Shown in pieces: positions 51,486 to 62,505 of a DNA stretch of 64,000 bases (position 1 is its first letter; each line of letters starts with the position of its first letter). The position numbers and the translations under genes were made by a program. Origin of the DNA: Prorocentrum cordatum (taxonomy: Eukaryota > Sar > Dinophyceae > Prorocentrales > Prorocentraceae). The stretch is from the NCBI GenBank assembly GCA_963575745.1, contig CAUYUJ010018482.1:384314-448313 (forward strand). Direction: 5' to 3'. A model generated the notes under the pieces. The model made no database searches, was not told the origin of the DNA, and saw only the letters and a program-made list of their open reading frames with translations.

Positions 51486-51715
51486 ACCCAGCATTGCAGA
51501 CGTCGTCGGCTCTGTCGGCCAGCGGTCGCGAACGGCCAGAGGTGGCACAGTTGCCAGTGGGCCCAGTCGGCCAGCGGGCGCGAAGCAGCGCCCTCAGATG
51601 GCTCAGTCGCCAGTGGGCCCAGTCGGCCAAAAATGTGGCACAGTTGCTAGTGGGAGAGCCCAATCGGCAAGCCACCACTGATGGCGCAGCCGCCAGCGGG
51701 CCCACTCGGACAAGC
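51486..51715 (+). repeat. About 35-bp CAGTTGCCAGTGGGCCCAGT minisatellite
   Basis: GGCACAGTTGCCAGTGGGCC and CAGTCGGCCAGCGG words appear five to six times with changes in spacing. Confidence 0.75.
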
Positions 51716-53455
51716 GGTGGACCCGTCTACCGGCGTGCAAGAGGAGCGCTTGGAGCCCGAATCGCGGAAGGGACGCGCCCGCTGCGGGGAGGCTGGCGGG
51801 CAGCAGTTGCTGGGAAGAGCCTGGACAGGTGCGACCTCAGGTCCCGAGCAGGGAGGGTTGTCAGATAGAGACCTGCGTGCGCAGCCGCGAGGAGGCCCGG
51901 AGGACGCGGCGCAAGAGACCAGTCGTTACGTAAGGAGAAGCGAACCCCTAGCCCTAACAACACAATGCAGGCGTAGCCTAATTCAGGCTCCAGTTCTTGC
52001 TCTAGGGAAAATTAGTGCGGGTGGTTTAGTTGACACAACTGCAAAAAACCCAATTCCTGATGTGTTGGGCCTCCTTTTTTATGTCCCCTCTCAAAGGGTT
52101 AGGGGTCCGCTGGTTGCGAATCGACCAGGGCCTCACGACAGGTGCGTGACCCAGGCAGCGTGGGAGGAAATGGCGCGACAACCCGTAACCCAGGCCGCCA
52201 GGAACGCATGCATTCCACAAACGCGCACACACGGGCGCACACTCGCTCACAAACGCACACGCAACACGCGCGCGCACGTTCACGCGTGGACGCGCGCACG
52301 TGTGGCCGCCACGCACGTGGCGGCGGGTCGCACGTGGCGGCGGGTCGCACGACGTCCACGCGGAGTCCGTCGCACTGGAGCGGGCTGAAGCGGACGGCAG
52401 CAGATGGGACCTGGGACGGGGAAGGACGCAACCATAGGGAATCATGAGCGGACTCCGCCAGCAAGCCTTTCACGCGCGGGCCATCGCCCTCCTTTCCTCC
52501 CTACCCAGGCCGCGCACACCCGAACCCACAGCGCAACGCACAACATGCATGCACACGCGCCCACACACATACATTGTATCCTCCACCACCGTTGTGTAAC
52601 ACTAGCGGGTCGCATTCTTACTTCGTTGTTCCATGAATCTTTTTGAGGTGCACGCACCAAGGCAATTCACAAATGTTTAAGTCGGTGGCGCAGAGGGTCC
52701 TCAAGCGCGAACAGCCGATGAAAACGGCTAATTGCGACCGAACGTTGTCGATAGCGCTGCGCACAAGCAGCATCACCGCAACGTGCAAGCAATGGGTGTG
52801 GAAGAGGAAGTGTAAGTCCAAGCGAAACGTGCAGCGGCCAGAAGACGAGGAGATAACTCAAGGCAGTTCACACGCACGCACACACAGACGCACGTATCAC
52901 ACAACGCCTACACGCACAAACATGCGCAGTTCGAAGCAAACACGTTTTGTGTGCTGAGGGCGCGATGGACCAAGCTCGGTTGATGCAATTTCTTGCCGCT
53001 GTCGCGCATGCATTAAAGCAGTATGCATACAATCGTGGCAGGCCGGCGCGATGACATTTGACAACAGTATTCGCATGGGCACGGAGATCGCGGGGGAACG
53101 AGAATATCTGCGCGGCACCCTCGTGACAAGACGCTGTAAAGTTCAGTTTGCTTCTGCCTTGACGGCTCCTTATCTTCTTCGACGCTGACGGCCGTACGCT
53201 TTCTCCCACAGTTGCTGGGCAAACGCGGTTTTCTCTAGTGTGTGTTCTTTCTTTGGCCAGCCTCTGGCCTTGAGTCGTGTCTCAGGCGAGTGGGAGACTG
53301 GGTTGGGCGCAGTAAGGCCATCCCAACGCCTCGTCGGTGAACGCGACGAACACCACCGCCTCAAACAAGGACGGGCGCCGACATTTGGGCGTTGGGCGGC
53401 TACATGCGAGACCCCCGCCCCCATACCGCCAATCGATCTTGATTACGGGCAGGAG
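51716..53455. other. Low-copy DNA with CGCACAC and GTGGCGGCGGGTC words
   Basis: GCGCACACACGGGCGCACAC-type sequence (52,215-52,300) and a short tandem GCACGTGGCGGCGGGTC (52,310-52,350). At 52,965-53,054 a 29-codon frame starts ATGGACCAAGCTCGGTTG; it is short and unrecognised. Nothing supported as a gene. Confidence 0.4.
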
Positions 53456-53461
53456 TTTTGC

Positions 53462-53592
53462 GTCAACGTCCCGAGTTTTCTCAGCCTTCCGCCTCGCCGA
53501 GCGGATCGACACGCCATCTCCTCGCAGGGCATAGCGTGTCGCCTGGGCGGTCGCCACGACACACTTAGCACAACTTCCTGATTGTAGCAGGG
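53462..53592 (+). repeat. Dispersed GCGACACGCC repeat, copy 3
   Basis: GCGTCAACGTCCCGAGTTTT, GGATCGACACGCCATC and CTCGCAGGGCATAGCGTGTC match 55,247-55,330. The left third of the family is missing here. Confidence 0.75.
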
Positions 53593-53599
53593 GCCCCTG

Positions 53600-54310
53600 G
53601 CGGGAACTCCGAAACCGCAAGTGTGCACGAGCGAAGTGAGCCCCCATTCTGGCGAACCCCTGCTCGTCAAACTTGATGGGCGGTGGGGGGTAGGGTTCGC
53701 ACGTGGTTGCCCACGGCGGACTGTGGACAGAGATCACATGGCCAGTGGAGGGAAACTTTCGAGACTTTTGCTAATCTTTTTGGGTTGCCTGGGGTTCGAG
53801 GGGTGGTCTCGTCCGACCGTTTTGGCGCAGCGAATGTGAAAACTTTGCGCTCTGCTTCTTCGGACTCCGACTTCACGCTTCTTCCTGCCCCCTGCTACGC
53901 AATCCCCTCCACCCTGCTCCTCGTACTCTTCCCTGCTCCCTGATCCGCTGGTCGCCTTGTTTCGTCTCCGCTCCAGACGGGCTTCCCACCCCTCCTCCTC
54001 CTCCCTGCTCCTCTGTGCCTGCCTTTGGCTTGCCTTGTATCCTGCTGCTGCTGCTGCTCCTCCTCCTCCTCCTCCTCCAACCTTCTCGCTCTAATTACGT
54101 CCCCTCCTTCCTCCTCTCAGCATCCCCCTCCCGCCTCTCAGCACCCCCATCTCGCCTCGGAGGAGGTGGAGGAAGAACGGGATGTGGAGGGAACGCCAGG
54201 AAGGAAGAGGTGGAGAAGGAGGAGGCCTCCCTGCCGCCCATCTTCGCCTCCCCGTGTGACATGGCTTGCGCGCCCGGGCTGCCGCACCGCAGGCTCGCCG
54301 CTTTTCGGTC
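53600..54310. other. Low-copy DNA, pyrimidine-rich
   Basis: CTCCTC/CCTGCT-rich (53,985-54,080), otherwise mixed. GGGGGGTAGGGTTCGCACG near 53,687 resembles one arm end of the foldback at 39,378. No gene supported. Confidence 0.4.
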
Positions 54311-54317
54311 GTCGCAC

Positions 54318-54360
54318 GGTAAGGCTTCGGGTTGCGTGCAGGCAGCCCCCCCCCAAACCC
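54318..54360. mobile_element. Fragment of the GGTAARGCTTCG MITE
   Basis: GGTAAGGCTTCGGGTTGCGT and GCAGGCAGCCCCC match one end of the 28.8-kb element. The other end is absent. Confidence 0.6.
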
Positions 54361-54394
54361 CCCCAGAGGCATTGGTAGTAGGAATCGAAGAAGA

Positions 54395-54665
54395 GGAATC
54401 ATGCTACTAATACGAATGAGAAGAAACTAATAACAGAAATTCTTCAAATGCTAAAAACACTGATCATGCTAATGAGCATGATGGTATTCTGACTATTAAT
54501 AGGAAATATGAATCATAATAGTACTACTAAAGAAGAACAACACGGGCACTAATAACAATACAAATACTGATATTATGAGTCGTGAGAACAATGGTAATAC
54601 GAATACGAACAATAATTACTAATACTAAGAATACTATTCACACAATTCATGAGCATTCACATAAG
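54395..54665. other. AT-rich degenerate trinucleotide island
   Basis: About 270 bases dominated by ACTAATA, AATACGAA, TAATAC and AATAATTAC words, a decayed AAT/TAC-type array. Its AT-richness contrasts sharply with its GC-rich surroundings. Confidence 0.65.
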
Positions 54666-54675
54666 CATAAGCGTT

Positions 54676-54925
54676 CGACGGAGGAGGGGGAGGAGGATGA
54701 GGACGAGGAGGAGGAGGATGAAGAGGAGGGGCACGGGTAGTTGGAAGGAGGGGAAGATGGAGGTGGAGGAGGAGGAGGAGGAGGAGGAGCAGGAGGAGGA
54801 GGAGGAGGAGGAGGAGAAAGCGGAGAAGAAGGAGGAAGAGGAGGAGGAGGAGGCGGAGGAGGCGGCGGAAGGAGGAGGGAGGAGAAGTTGGGCGAGGAAG
54901 AGGTGGAGAGGGGCCTTGCGTTTCT
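54676..54925 (+). repeat. GGA microsatellite
   Basis: GGAGGAGGATGAGG-type words with GCG and AAG variants. The overlapping minus frame of 336 codons (54,647-55,657) is an artefact of this tract plus GC-rich flank. Confidence 0.9.
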
Positions 54926-55187
54926 CATCCGCTGCAAGCCGTGCCACCCCATACATGTGATGCGAGATGTACGTGCCTCGTGAAAGCCGTTCCATGTGAC
55001 TGGATGGAGCATCGGTTGTCCGCAATTTTCTGTAATTTGAATATCAAGAGCGACTGCTGCGCCATCTGGATCGCACCGAGCGGCCCACCATGCCCCGTGG
55101 CTCCCGCCTCTCTGAAAGATTTCGGCCGGCGTTGCGAGCGACGGACCTGCGATCACGGCCAGGATCTTGGGCTCAGCGCGTCGGTCC

Positions 55188-55380
55188 GCCGGTTCTGGCC
55201 CACCACGCCTCGGCGCGACACGTTGTCCACTTCCTGGTCCCGAGGCGTCAACGTGGCGAGTTTTTCCCGACTTCCCGTTCCGCGTAGCGGAGCGACACGC
55301 CATCCGCTCGCAGGGCACGGCGTATCGCCGGGGCCGCCGCGGCGACACGCCAAGCAAAAGTTCCTGACCGCAGTTCTCCG
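55188..55380 (+). repeat. Dispersed GCGACACGCC repeat, copy 4 (best preserved)
   Basis: GCCGGTTCTGGCCCACCACG, CCTCGGCGCGACACGTTGTC, GAGGCGTCAACGTGGCGAGT, TAGCGGAGCGACACGCCATC, CGCTCGCAGGGCACGGCGTA, CGCCGGGGCCGCCGCGGCGA and CACGCCAAGCAAAAG. Inverted pairs within it could form a cruciform. Confidence 0.8.
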
Positions 55381-55611
55381 GCACTCGGTGGAGGCCTTGA
55401 CGTACCTTCCACTGGCCCTCGGCCATCCTCAGCTCCTCCGCGCTCTCCTGCTCTTCCTCTGGCCCGCGCGCGGGGGGGGCAGGCCACGGGCTCGAAGAAC
55501 GCGACCGACGGCGCCGCCGGACCGCGCGGAGGGGCTGTGGGCTGCGCCGAGCGGGAGCGCTTGCGGCACTCGGCGGGTCTAAGTCCTCGACGCTTCGCGT
55601 GCAGTCGGGCT

Positions 55612-55705
55612 TTTTTGGATAGCGTGTCGCTCCGCCGGTTTGCGACACGCTATTCACTTGCAGGGCACAGCGTATCGCCGGGGCCGCCGCGGCGCTTCGC
55701 GTATC
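55612..55705 (+). repeat. Dispersed GCGACACGCC repeat, copy 5 (partial)
   Basis: ATAGCGTGTCGCTCCGCCGG, TTTGCGACACGCTATTC and TGCAGGGCACAGCGTATCGC, then CGGGGCCGCCGCGGCG. The first two words form an inverted pair (ATAGCGTGTCGC and GCGACACGCTAT). Confidence 0.75.
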
Positions 55706-55871
55706 CCCCCCAGCCGCTTTTCCGCTGCCTAGTCGTGGCCCGGCTAGAGCTTGGACGCCTTTTGACCCGCTTCACGAGGCCGTTGACCACAAAGTATCCC
55801 CCCCAGCCCATGCAGGACAGATGCCCACACGAGTTGCCTTATGAGCTTCGTGGAGGCCTCCTGGAGCCATC

Positions 55872-56032
55872 GTGGGAGGAAGGGGGGAGGAGGGGGAGGT
55901 GGAGGAGGAGAGGGATGAGGGGGATGAGGAGCATCATCAGCAGCAGCAGCAGGAGGAGGAGGAGGAAGAGGAGGAGGAGGATGAGGAGGAGGAGGAGGAG
56001 GAGGAGGAGGAGGAGGGAGAGGGGGAAGGGGG
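55872..56032 (+). repeat. GGA microsatellite with CAG run
   Basis: GGGAGGAGG words, a short CAGCAGCAG interruption near 55,935, then GGA triplets. Confidence 0.9.
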
Positions 56033-56159
56033 ACAAACTAGGTGCGCTCGCGTCATATCTGACGTCCTACCCCTCCCTCCCATCCCTTACCATGGCGTAG
56101 ATCTCCTCTCTATTTGCACAGTCGGATGTCGCAGCAGGGCGTAGCATTACATGGCATAG

Positions 56160-57115
56160 CATGGTGTTAACGATCAACGCGTAGCCTACATAGCATGGCG
56201 TGGCGACGCCCCAAAGGGGGAGCGAGCTTCTGCGGCTCCAAAAATCAACGAATCGACACCGAACGTGTAATCACTTCCGATGGTTGTGTCGGGGGGCCAT
56301 TTTCTAGATGTTGGGGCCTACTTGGAGGGCCCGAAAACCATACCGTGGTATGGCGCTGGAAATATTGACGCCAGCGCTGCAGCGGGAGCACGATTCGGAA
56401 GGAGCGGAAGCGCGGAAATGAGGCCAGCGCTGCAGCGGGAGCACGATTCGGAGGACGCGTAGCCTGACATAGCACGGCGTTGCGACGCCCCAAAGTGGGG
56501 GGCTTCTGCGACCCCTAAGAATCAACGAATCGACACCGTATGTGTAATCACTTCCGATGGTTGTGTCGGGGGGCCATTTTCTAGACTTTGGGGCCTAGTT
56601 GGAAGGACCGGAAACCATACCGTGGCATGGCGCTGGAAATATTGACGCCCGCGCTGCAGCGGGAGCACGATTCGGAACGAGCGGAAGCGCAGAAATGAGG
56701 CCAGCGCTGCAGCGGGAGCACGATTCGGAAGGAGCGGAAGCGCGGAAATGAGGCCAGCGCTGCAGCGGGAGCACGATTCGGAGGACGCGTAGCCTGACAT
56801 AGCATGGCGTTGCGACGCCCCAAAGTGGGGCTTCTGCGACCCCTAAGAATCAACGAACCGACACCGAATGTGTAATCACTTCCGATGGTTGTGTCGGGGG
56901 GCCATTTTCTAGGTTTTGGGGCCTAGTTGGAAGGACCGAAAACCATACCGTGGCGTGGCGCTGGAAATATTGACGCCCGCGCTGCAGCGGGAGCACGATT
57001 CGGAACGAGCGGAAGCGCAGAAATGAGGCCAGCGCTGCAGCGGGAGCACGATTCGGAACGGGTGGTGGCCCGAAAATGAGGCCAGCGCTTCAGCAAGAGC
57101 AGCATTTTGAATACA
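56160..57115 (+). repeat. Nested satellite: three ~280-330-bp units with a 53-bp subrepeat
   Basis: Each unit begins GCGTAGCCT(G)ACATAGCA near 56,180, 56,457 and 56,788. It then has GACGCCCCAAAG, ATCAACGAATCGACACCG, CACTTCCGATGGTTGTGTCG and CATACCGTGG. It closes with copies of CCAGCGCTGCAGCGGGAGCA followed by CGATTCGGAA. The subrepeat number varies between units (about 2, 3 and 3). Confidence 0.9.
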
Positions 57116-57164
57116 AGCCCAAGCGAAATCCCAACGCCCAGGCATCCTGTATTGTGTAAGTGTG

Positions 57165-58080
57165 AAGGATGGGGATGGAGGAAGGGGAGGAGGAGGAGGA
57201 GGAGGAGGAGGAGGAGGAGGAGGAGGAGGAGGAGGAGGAGGAGGTAGGAGGAGGAGGAGGAGGAGGAGGACGGAGGAGGAGGACGAGGAGGAGGAGGAGG
57301 CGAGGAGGACGAGGACGAGGAGAGGAGGACGAGAAGGAAGAGGAACGAGAGGGAGGAAGAAGGAGGAGGAGGAGGAGGAGGAGGAGGAGGAGGAGGAGGA
57401 GGAGGAGGAGGAGGAGGAGGAGGAGGAGGAGGAGGAGGAGGAGGAGGAGGAGGAGGAGGAGGAGGAGGAGGAGGAGGAGGAGAGGAGGAGGAGTGAGGAG
57501 GAGGAGGAGGAGGAGGAGGAGGAGGAGAGGAGGAGGAGGAGGAGGAGGAGGGGAGGAGGAGGAGGAGGAGGAGGAGGAGGAGGAGGAGGAGGAGGAGGAG
57601 GAGGAGGAGGAGGGAGGAGGGGAGGAGGAGGAGGGAGGAGGAGGAGGAGGCGGGGGAGGAGGAGGAGGAGGAGGAGGAGGAGGAGGAGGGAGGAGGAGGG
57701 AGGAGGAGGGAGAGGAGGAGGAGGAGGAGGAGGAGGAGGAGGAGGAGGAGGAGGAGGAGGAGGAGGAGGAGGAGGAGGAGGAGGAGGGGGAGGGGAGGAG
57801 GAGGAGGAGAGGAGGAGGAGGACGAGGATGAGGAGGAGGAGGAGGACGAGGAGGAGGAGGAGGATCGGGAGGAGGATCGGGATGAGAAAGGAGAGAATGA
57901 GGAGGAGGAGGAGGAGGAGAAGGAGGAGGAGAAGGAGGACGCCGACGAGGAGGAGGATGAGGGAGGAGGAGGAGGAGGAGGGGGGAGGAGGAGGATGAGG
58001 AGGAGGAGGAGGAGGAGGAAGACGATCGGGAGGAGGAGGAGGAGGAGGAGGAGGAGGAGGAGGTGGAGGGGGGGGGGGGA
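57165..58080 (+). repeat. 900-base GGA microsatellite
   Basis: The largest GGA tract in the window, with rare GAC, GAA and GGGA variants and phase shifts. All six-frame translations are homopolymeric. Such length is likely misassembled or variable. Confidence 0.95.
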
Positions 58081-58929
58081 GAATGAGGAGGATGAGCATG
58101 AGGAGGAAGAGCAGCAGGAGGAGGAGGAGGAGCAGGAGGACGATGAGGAGGACGATGATGATGGTGATGTTGATGGTGATGATGATGGTGATGATGATGA
58201 TGATGCTGATGATGATGATGATGATATGATGATGCTGCTGATGATGATGATGATGATGATGATGATGCTGATGCTGATGCTGGTGCTGATGCTGATGATG
58301 ATGCTGATGATGACGATGATGATGTTGATGTTGATGCTGATGATGATGATGGTGCTGGTGATGATGATGATGGTGATGAGGATGATGCTGATGATGAGGC
58401 TGATGCTGATGATGCTGATGATGATGGTGCTGATGACGATGATGATTATGATGATGCTGATGATGATGATGCTGATTATGATGATGATGCTGCTGCTGAT
58501 GATGATGATGCTGATGCTGCTGATGATGATGATGCTGACGACGACGACGATGACGATGACGATGATGATGATGATGATGCTGATGATGATGATGATGATG
58601 CTGATGATGATGATGATGATGCTGATGATGATGATGCTGATGATGCTGATGAGTAATGATGATGCTGATGATGTTGATGATGATGATGCTGATGATGATG
58701 CTGATGATGATGATGCTGATGATGATGCTGATGCTGATGCTGATGCTGATGATGATGATGATGAGATGATGGTGATGATGCTGATGCTGATGATGATGGT
58801 GCTGATGATGATGATGATGATTATTGATGATGCTGATGATGATGATGCTGATTATGATGATGATGCTGTGCTGCTGCTGATGATGAGATGATGATGATGA
58901 TGATGATTTGATGATGATGATGATGCTGC

Positions 58930-59028
<99 letters not shown>

Positions 59029-59030
59029 GC
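58081..59030 (+). repeat. GAT/GCT microsatellite
   Basis: About 950 bases of GATGAT and GATGCT, continuous with the preceding GGA tract and passing back to GGA after 59,030 (to about 59,140). Frames are poly-Met, poly-Asp or poly-Ser/His. Confidence 0.95.
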
Positions 59031-59159
59031 TGCAGGAGGAGACAGAAGAGGAGGAGGCGGAGGAGGAGTTGGACTTGGAGGAGGAGGAAAAGGAGGAGGA
59101 AGAGGAGGAGGATGGTAAGCAGGAGTCGGAGGAGAAGGGGGACACCTTATCGAATCTTT

Positions 59160-59725
59160 TGCTGGTGGAGCCTCTTGGAGGCGCCTTCGAGCTATCTCGG
59201 GGCCACCTTCGATGCATGCTGCCCCCCTCTGGGGGCCTTTTTGGGTTGTGCCTGGCTCTATTGAGGCTTTTGGGGTGGGTGGGGGGCGCCTTGGGCCGAT
59301 CTTGGGCGCCCGTGCTCAAACGGAGGGGGGTCCCTTCATTTGCCCCCCCTCTCCTCGGAGGCTGAAGCATCTTGTCACGGGGCCCTCGTGGGGCGCTCGT
59401 GTGGGGGGGTGGGCTCTTGGAAGCCTCTTTGGCTGTTCTTGGGCTCTCATTGAGGCTCGGCTGGGCCATCTTGGGGCCATCTTGAGGGCTCAGAGGCCCA
59501 TCGGAAGCGAAACATTCATCGGGGGGGGTCCTTGGGAGGCCCCGGGGGCACTTGGAGCCGCTCTGGTGTTGTCATGGGTCCTTTTGGAGGGATGTTGGAG
59601 GCTATCTGGAGCCATCTCTGGTTACCTTGTTCAATCTTGGAGGCCAGTTTGGAGCTTCGGGGCCATCCTGGTGGGGCTCAAAAGAGCAGTCTGCCATCTC
59701 GCGGCCTCTCCGTGGCCCCCAGGTT
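59160..59725 (+). repeat. G-rich GGGGCCTCTTGG satellite block
   Basis: CTCTTGGAGGC, CTTGGGCCGATCTTGGGC and GGCCATCTTGGGGCCATCTT words, more decayed than the blocks at 45 kb. Confidence 0.8.
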
Positions 59726-60815
59726 AGGGGGGGGAGGGGCAAGCCACTACCCGAACAGGGGAAGCTCGCAGAGCTCATCGACTTCTGTTTCTGCAAGGGT
59801 GATCGTATGCTATGTGGTTGGGCTCCGAAGCGCTCCAAAACGCCTCAAATGTGAATTGATATCAAAGCGGATGCTTCACACGCATGCTCGGGAATCACGC
59901 TTAGAGATCTGATTCATGTATGCGCTATCTCGCCTGTGGATGCCTGACAAAGGACGTGTCATACCAGCGCCTTCCGTTGGACAAGGGTTTCCACATAAAG
60001 GGAGAATCCTCATGGCAGGAGCCCCCTCAGCTTTCGGTGCTATGTTATCTAGCGATTTCTGCCTGAGCCCACCTCGGGGCTGCGGACTCCACGGCGAGAT
60101 AGGATCGGCATGCTTCTCTTCGGCATTCCAGGCCTGGGCGCCCATCCTTGGGCCTCTTCGGAGCAGCGCGTTCCGCAGATGCAACAGATATAACCTTTCT
60201 CGAGCAGGGACCGGGAGCCGAGGCCGGGCGGCTCGAGCTCGCGAGTCTGTGAACGGGGCGAGCGAGCGCGTACCTCCCGGTGGGCTCCTGGGCCCGGCAG
60301 CGGAGGGGCGGGAGCCGAGGCCCTCGGCGAGACGCCGCGAGTGCCCTCTCGCCGGGACGAAGTCGGGTGCTGGGCCGGCTGCCAGGCAGCAAGTCTCGGG
60401 CTCGGGCGAATGTCGGAGGTGGAGTTAGACCTCCTACCCTGACACGTCGGTTGAGGAATTGGCCGCTTTCGGTTCGCGAGAGGGCGTCGCGGCCGTCATT
60501 TTTGCGGGTCCAGATCCGTCGATGTCGGTCCCAGGCCGTTTTCACTAAGGGGAGGTTTACTAAAGGGAGATTTGTACACCGCCGAGAATGGGTCCGGTGT
60601 AAAGAGAGCCCCAAACAGGTGCGCAGCAGTTCGTGCAATCATTATAGCGCGGGGTACTCGCGTCGTAGAGCATCAGCACGTGGCTGCCACGCGCCATGCG
60701 CCACAGGACGAACTGCTGTATTTTCCCCGAGCCCATCACGAAAGGCCCCCTTGGCCCAGAGCCAAACATCATGGGAGCCTTTTGTGTCCTCGCAAGTCCG
60801 TTTTTCAAGCGCATT
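59726..60815. other. Low-copy DNA
   Basis: GC-rich, with plus and minus frames of 170-200 codons that overlap one another. No domain recognised. GGGGAGGTTTACTAAAGGGAG near 60,550 is a short local repeat. Confidence 0.4.
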
Positions 60816-60817
60816 TG

Positions 60818-61140
60818 CGTAGGCAGGCGTCTGGTGGTCGATGCGAAAGCGCCGATTTGGCGCCGCATTGCGTTGATTCGCGTGCGTCGACTGGCGTCGA
60901 TGAGCGCCGATTCGCAAGACCCAAGAAGATGTTATGGGAGGCTCCCCGGAGCTGCCGCAGAAAAGTGGGGCGCCAGGGTGCGCCCCTCCAGGGCGATGCC
61001 CACTGGGATCCCGACGACGTCCAGTGGGGCTGCCACTTCTGGGGCGCGGCCCGCTGGGAAGGGCGGGCTGCGCACCGACAGCTCCCCCAGGCAGTCCCGA
61101 CCGGCCTCAACAGGCCTCCGAGGAGTCCCAGCTGTTCGGC
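60818..61140 (+). repeat. GCGCTAGCGTCTGG repeat, copy 3, joined to MITE fragment
   Basis: AGGCGTCTGGTGGTCGATGC, GAAAGCGCCGATT and GCGCCGATTCGCAAGACCCA, then AAAAGTGGGGCGCC and GCGCCCCTCCAGG (as at 62,535-62,570). GCGCACCGACAGCTCCCCCA and CGGCCTCAACAGGCCT follow, from the 28.8-kb MITE family. Confidence 0.75.
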
Positions 61141-61186
61141 AGCAAATCATGGGAGCCTTGTATGTCATCGTACTTCTGTCTTTAGA

Positions 61187-61310
61187 GCGCGTTAGCGCGC
61201 TGGCGTGTTGTAGTCGACGAGGAGGCGCAGATTTTGCATCTATTTCGTAGCGTCTCTGGGCGTCGACCGGCATCGATTCGCATCGTTTTGCAAGGGTCAA
61301 CAAGGTGGTA
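61187..61310 (+). repeat. GCGCTAGCGTCTGG repeat, copy 4 (diverged)
   Basis: GCGCGTTAGCGCGCTGGCGT, TAGTCGACGAGGAGGCGCAG and ATCGATTCGCATC keep the order of the other copies but have lost the CAAGAGCCAGCAGG end. Confidence 0.6.
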
Positions 61311-61425
61311 CGGTGGGGGCGTTCGCTAAGGAATGTGCCCCGGCGGCTGCAGACCCTAGCGGATTCTTTATTTGATGAGGGCGGCGGTGATATCCGGGGC
61401 CAAGCCTCAGTTGGTGTTCCACCAG

Positions 61426-61553
61426 TTTCCAGACCTTGGATTCCTTATCTGGGGGAGCGAACAATGACATAAACATAAAACTCGGAGGTCCGCGCGGCCC
61501 TCCGAGTTGTTCTGCTTATGTCATTATTCGTTCCCCTATTTCAGACCCTGGAT
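61426..61553. mobile_element. Foldback, about 88 bp, between 16-bp direct repeats
   Basis: GGGGGAGCGAACAATGACAT and ACTCGGAGG at the left (from 61,450) face CCTCCGAGTT and ATGTCATTATTCGTTCCCCT at the right (to 61,537). The centre is CCGCGCGG. Outside, TTCCAGACCTTGGATT (61,427-61,442) and TTTCAGACCCTGGATG (61,539-61,554) form a direct repeat that may be a long target duplication. Confidence 0.8.
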
Positions 61554-61554
61554 G

Positions 61555-61845
61555 TTTTACCCAAGGGTTCCAGTGCCCCCCGCGTATGGTTGTGGAAGTC
61601 GATCAAAGGAGAGAAAGCGTGCTACCAAATGATTTCCAGATGTCTGACACATGTTTTAAATCTGTCTTCAACAGGTCAACAACTTTTTGAATACATGTTC
61701 AGAACATGTTTCAAACATTTGAAACATATTTGGTTATTCAATCCGTAAGGCCTTCGCCCCCATGCCGCCGGCCCCCCTCTCTTAGAATGGGACTTGCCAG
61801 AGCTGTGTTGGGATGCCTGGGCGCTGACGTGAAGCAATGTCGGGA
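61555..61845. other. Low-copy DNA with ACATGTTT words
   Basis: ACACATGTTTTAAAT, TACATGTTCAGAACATGTTTC and CATTTGAAACAT near 61,645-61,735 make a small palindromic cluster. No gene supported. Confidence 0.45.
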
Positions 61846-61849
61846 CTTC

Positions 61850-62255
61850 ACGCGAGGGCAAATATTAGCTTACGAGGGTTTGTTGCTTTGGTGGCGCGAT
61901 TATTATATAATTTTCAAGGGTTGATGGCTTCGGGGTGGCGAATATTGCGTAAGTTGCAAGGTTTTGTGGCCTCGGTGAGGCAAATTGTAATTAACATATT
62001 GTGTGGGCTCGTGGGCGAAAATACATGTAATGTACGAGGGTTTGTGGCCTCGGGGACGCGAATATGATGTAATTTGCAAGGGTTTATGGTTTGGGGACGC
62101 GACTATTTATTAATTTGCAGGGGTGTGGGGGATTATGGCTTCGGGGACGCAGATAAGGTGTAATTTTCAAATGCTTATGGCCTCGGAGACGCGAATATAG
62201 TGTAATTCACTAGGCATTATGGCCTCGGGGATACGAACGTAATGTTTTTTACATG
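61850..62255 (+). repeat. About 55-bp tandem repeat, seven to eight units
   Basis: Each unit has AGGGTTTATGGCCTCGGGGA, CGCGAATAT and TGTAATTTGCA with small changes. The repeat is strongly eroded at its left end. Confidence 0.85.
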
Positions 62256-62505
62256 TTCCAGGCCCCCCCACCGAATTCTGAGAACCCTCACAGGGCGTGG
62301 TAACAAAAACCTGTTTGGGGCTCCCACCCCTCGCGCGGACAGCAACAATTATCAGTAAGGAAGCAGAAAGCATGACTGTAACAGTGGGAACTGGAAACTG
62401 CAACTGGAACGGAGCTGCAATCCACCTCCTCGCAGCCTGGTGGCCCCGCAAGGGGGCCAGCGGACAACAGGATTGATCGAGTGTCCATTGTGGCATGGCA
62501 TCCAC
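62256..62505. other. Low-copy DNA
   Basis: Nothing recognised; one minus frame of about 140 codons is unsupported. Confidence 0.4.

Noticed and set aside
56909-58099. 396-codon minus-strand Pro/Leu/Ser protein and its Glu/Arg/Gly plus-strand counterparts
   Set aside because: Pure translation of the GGA microsatellite in different frames.
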